Below are positions 62,099-64,000 of a stretch of 64,000 nt of DNA, one piece after another. A program made the translations under genes and the position numbers. Numbering within the stretch: the stretch's first letter is position 1; every line of letters begins with the position of its first letter. The notes beneath the pieces were generated by a model. It searched no databases and was not told the origin of the DNA. It worked only from the letters and a program-made list of their open reading frames with translations. Origin of the DNA: Streptomyces sp. NRRL F-5135. Lineage in GTDB: Bacteria > Actinomycetota > Actinomycetes > Streptomycetales > Streptomycetaceae. The DNA lies in the NCBI RefSeq assembly GCF_000719775.1, contig NZ_JOHR01000003.1:62001-126000 (forward strand). The letters are read 5' to 3'.

Positions 62099-63256
62099 AT
62101 GCCCCGAACCGCCCCTGCTCCCACCGCGGAGTTCGTACCCACGCCTGCGGAGCCCGCTTTGGCGCCTTCTCCGGAGACCGCACTCCCTGCGGGGGCCGTG
62201 CCCGCTGCCGAGCCCGCGCCCGCTGCCGTGCGCGGCGGTCGCGGAAGCGAATTCGCACCGCTGCTGCGGATGGTGAGGGAGCAGGGTCTCCTGGAGCGCC
62301 GAGCCGGGTGGTACGCCCGGGGTATCACGGTCAATCTGCTCATCCTGGCCGTGATCACCGTCGGACTGGTGCTGCTGGGGCCCTCCTGGTGGTCGCTGCT
62401 GTTGGCGCCTCCGCTGGCCCTCGTCTCGGCGCGCATGGCCTTCGTCGCGCACGACGCGGGGCACGGGCAGATCACCGCCGACCGGGGCACCGGCCGGCTC
62501 GTCCAGCTCGTCCACGCGAATCTGCTGCTCGGCATGAGCCAGGAGTGGTGGAACGACAAGCACAACCGCCACCACGCCAATCCGAACCACATCGACAAGG
62601 ACCCGGACGTCGCCGCGGACATCCTGGTCTTCGCCCAGCACCAGACAGAGGGGCGGTCGGGGCTGAGAGGCTGGCTCACCCGCCATCAGGCATGGCTGTT
62701 CTTCCCGCTGACCACCCTGGAGGGCATCGCCCTGAAGGTGTACGGCTTCCAGGCGGTCTTCTCCCGGAAGGACAACCGCATGCCCGGGCGGCGGCGCATA
62801 CGGGAAGGGCTGTTGCTCGTGACCCATGTCGTGGGCTATCTCGCGCTGCTGCTGACCACCCTGACCGTCGCGCAGGCGATCGTGTTCGCCCTGATCCATC
62901 AGATGCTCCTCGGCCTTCACCTCGGAATGTCCTTCGCGCCCAACCACAAGGGCATGGAGATGCCCGATCCGGAGCGGAGCGCGGCCTGGGGGCATCTGCG
63001 CCGACAGGTCCTCACTTCGCGGAACATCCGCGGCGGCGCGGTCACCGACTGGTTCCTCGGCGGGTTGAACTACCAGATCGAGCACCACCTCTTCCCCAGC
63101 ATGCCGCGCCCCCACCTGCGCCTCGCCCAGCCGCTGGTCCGGGCCCACTGCGCCCGGCTCGGAGTGCCGTACACGGAGACGGGCCTGATCGACTCGTACC
63201 GGCAGGCCCTCGGGCATCTGCACGAGGTCGGCGAACCGCTGCGCGTCGGCGCATAG
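62099..63256 (+). CDS. membrane fatty-acid desaturase
   Basis: 385 aa from ATG 62099, with GGAG 8 nt upstream; a TTG at 61988 would add 37 Ala-rich residues. The three His boxes are HDAGH, HNRHH and QIEHH. The QxxHH form of the third box is typical of front-end and related acyl-lipid desaturases. Membrane pairs are at ITVNLLILAVITVGLVLLGP and VTHVVGYLALLLTTLTVAQA. The first 45 residues are Ala/Pro-rich. It would insert a double bond in membrane lipid acyl chains, using a diiron site and an electron donor not seen here. Confidence 0.88.
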   Translation: MPRTAPAPTAEFVPTPAEPALAPSPETALPAGAVPAAEPAPAAVRGGRGSEFAPLLRMVREQGLLERRAGWYARGITVNLLILAVITVGLVLLGPSWWSLLLAPPLALVSARMAFVAHDAGHGQITADRGTGRLVQLVHANLLLGMSQEWWNDKHNRHHANPNHIDKDPDVAADILVFAQHQTEGRSGLRGWLTRHQAWLFFPLTTLEGIALKVYGFQAVFSRKDNRMPGRRRIREGLLLVTHVVGYLALLLTTLTVAQAIVFALIHQMLLGLHLGMSFAPNHKGMEMPDPERSAAWGHLRRQVLTSRNIRGGAVTDWFLGGLNYQIEHHLFPSMPRPHLRLAQPLVRAHCARLGVPYTETGLIDSYRQALGHLHEVGEPLRVGA

Positions 63257-63325
63257 TGGAACTGACGGACTCCCGTGCGCGTTCACCGGTGAGGAAGCGG
63301 CACGGGCCGCGGAGGAGGCGTCGAG

Positions 63326-63508
63326 ATGTCGACAAGAGCGAAGATCGCCATCGGGGGAGTGGCCGTCGGCCTACTTCTGATTCCGCTGATCGGATTCTGG
63401 TTCGCGCTGCTGGTGGTGCTCGGAGTGCCGACGGTGGCGTATCTGATGCTCGACCCGTCGCAGCGCAAGAGGCTGCGCCGGATCAGCCGTAAGGAACTCG
63501 GCCGCTGA
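63326..63508 (+). CDS. small membrane protein
   Basis: 60 aa with GGAGGAG upstream of the ATG. Two adjacent hydrophobic segments (IAIGGVAVGLLLIPLIGFWF and ALLVVLGVPTVAYLM) are followed by a basic tail KRLRRISRKELGR. It may be one hairpin in the membrane. It is 69 nt after the desaturase and may be co-transcribed. No family recognised. Confidence 0.65.
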   Translation: MSTRAKIAIGGVAVGLLLIPLIGFWFALLVVLGVPTVAYLMLDPSQRKRLRRISRKELGR

Positions 63509-63721
63509 GGTACCGGCTCGGCCCTCCTGGGAGCCGGGAGTGGCGCGGGCGTCGGCCCGGCCGCCGCGTATGCGACGGTCGGGAGTACGCGTCGCGGCGC
63601 GCACGGGCCGAGGCGGACGCGCCCGTCGTCGCAGGAGAACGCGGCTGCCTCCCGGCGGGCCGCCGGGATGGCTTGTGCCCGGTGGCCCGGCGATCGCGGT
63701 GGCCGGATCGTTCCGTGCCTC

Positions 63722-63988
63722 TCAGGCGGCCGGCAGGCCGAGCAGGCTGCGCGCCACGGTTTGCGGCGACTCGTCACGCTCCCGGGCGAGCGCGATGACC
63801 GCGCGGCAGGCGAGTTCGCTCACCCCGAAGGAGAGCGCCTCGGGGGAGACCCAGCTCGCGGCCTCGTCGATCCGCTGCTGGTCGTCGTCCGCGCATGCCG
63901 ACACGTAATCGGCGGCGGCCTCGAAGATGTTGTGCTGCCGCGCTCGGGGCCGCTCCGCGACCGTTGCGGCGGCCTTCGTGGGCACCAC
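63722..63988 (-). CDS. hypothetical protein near the window edge
   Basis: At least 88 aa; a GTG at 63988 is available but the gene may extend past the window. It is helical and acidic: FEAAADYVSACADDDQQRID, VSELACRAVIALARERDESP. I do not recognise the family. The 213-nt stretch 63509-63721 before it contains nothing I can support. Confidence 0.5.
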   Translation of the reverse strand: MVPTKAAATVAERPRARQHNIFEAAADYVSACADDDQQRIDEAASWVSPEALSFGVSELACRAVIALARERDESPQTVARSLLGLPAA

Positions 63989-64000
63989 GATGCTGCGGAG

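Noticed and set aside
1..64000. tRNA, rRNA and CRISPR arrays
   Set aside because: I found no cloverleaf with CCA-adjacent acceptor, no rRNA-like stretch, and no regularly spaced repeats; a dedicated tRNA search would be needed to be sure.

Overview
The window looks like a Streptomyces chromosome, probably an accessory (arm-like) part of it. The evidence is very high G+C with G/C-rich third codon positions, frequent GTG/TTG starts, 4-nt overlapping stop/start pairs, and families typical of the genus: a WhiB-like protein, DUF317, DUF2637 and DUF5994 proteins, luciferase-like (F420/FMN) oxidoreductases, and LAL-type and MmyB-type regulators. No rRNA, tRNA or CRISPR array was recognised.

Layout. 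1-3.1 kb: a CorA-type Mg channel, two DUF5994 proteins and a membrane-anchored winged-helix protein. 3.1-8.0 kb: an insertion-sequence patch. An IS701-family element sits inside a decayed IS5-family element (CTAA target duplication); then come an orphan ricin-type lectin and an intact ISAzo13-family element. 8.3-25.6 kb: a redox/catabolic region. It has zinc and quinone-type MDR dehydrogenases, an MBL hydrolase, an alpha/beta hydrolase, one intact and one truncated Gfo/Idh/MocA dehydrogenase, a broken LLM oxidoreductase and an aldehyde dehydrogenase with an ABM-domain protein. It ends in a three-gene coupled operon (LLM-FAD oxidase fusion, LLM oxidoreductase, LAL regulator) divergent from an HxlR repressor, with a perfect 13-bp palindrome between them.

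25.7-32.3 kb: a Tn7-like transposition operon, tnsA-tnsB-tnsC-tniQ, with every gene overlapping the next. tnsA carries an apparent 1-nt frameshift. A palindrome-rich stretch upstream of tnsA may be one transposon end. The other side abuts remnants of a LysR gene and an MDR gene. 32.4-44.3 kb: a plasmid- or mobilizable-element-like block with DUF317 protein, zinc-ribbon protein, relaxase, MobC, DUF2637 protein (frameshifted), WhiB-like protein, zinc-finger protein and HTH protein, all but the first few in one leftward operon, then a gene-poor stretch with a striking A/T-cored palindrome and an MmyB-type regulator. I saw no integrase, FtsK/TraB translocase or recognisable replication initiator.

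44.2-47.3 kb: a redox module (aldo/keto reductase, cupin, carboxymuconolactone decarboxylase-like protein, divergent MmyB regulator) bracketed by 43-bp inverted repeats with one mismatch. 47.4-57.1 kb: an ABC exporter half-molecule that looks N-terminally short, an ExaC/AldB-like aldehyde dehydrogenase, then a choline/betaine-type set (GMC oxidoreductase, APC permease, betaine-aldehyde-dehydrogenase-like enzyme) and a GAF-domain regulator. 57.2-64 kb: a coupled SWIM-protein/SNF2-helicase pair, a divergent fatty-acid desaturase and small proteins.

The main themes are repeated insertion and decay (two nested ISs, one further IS, a Tn7-like element, a mobilization block, several truncated or frameshifted genes) around oxidoreductase modules that each keep their own regulator.
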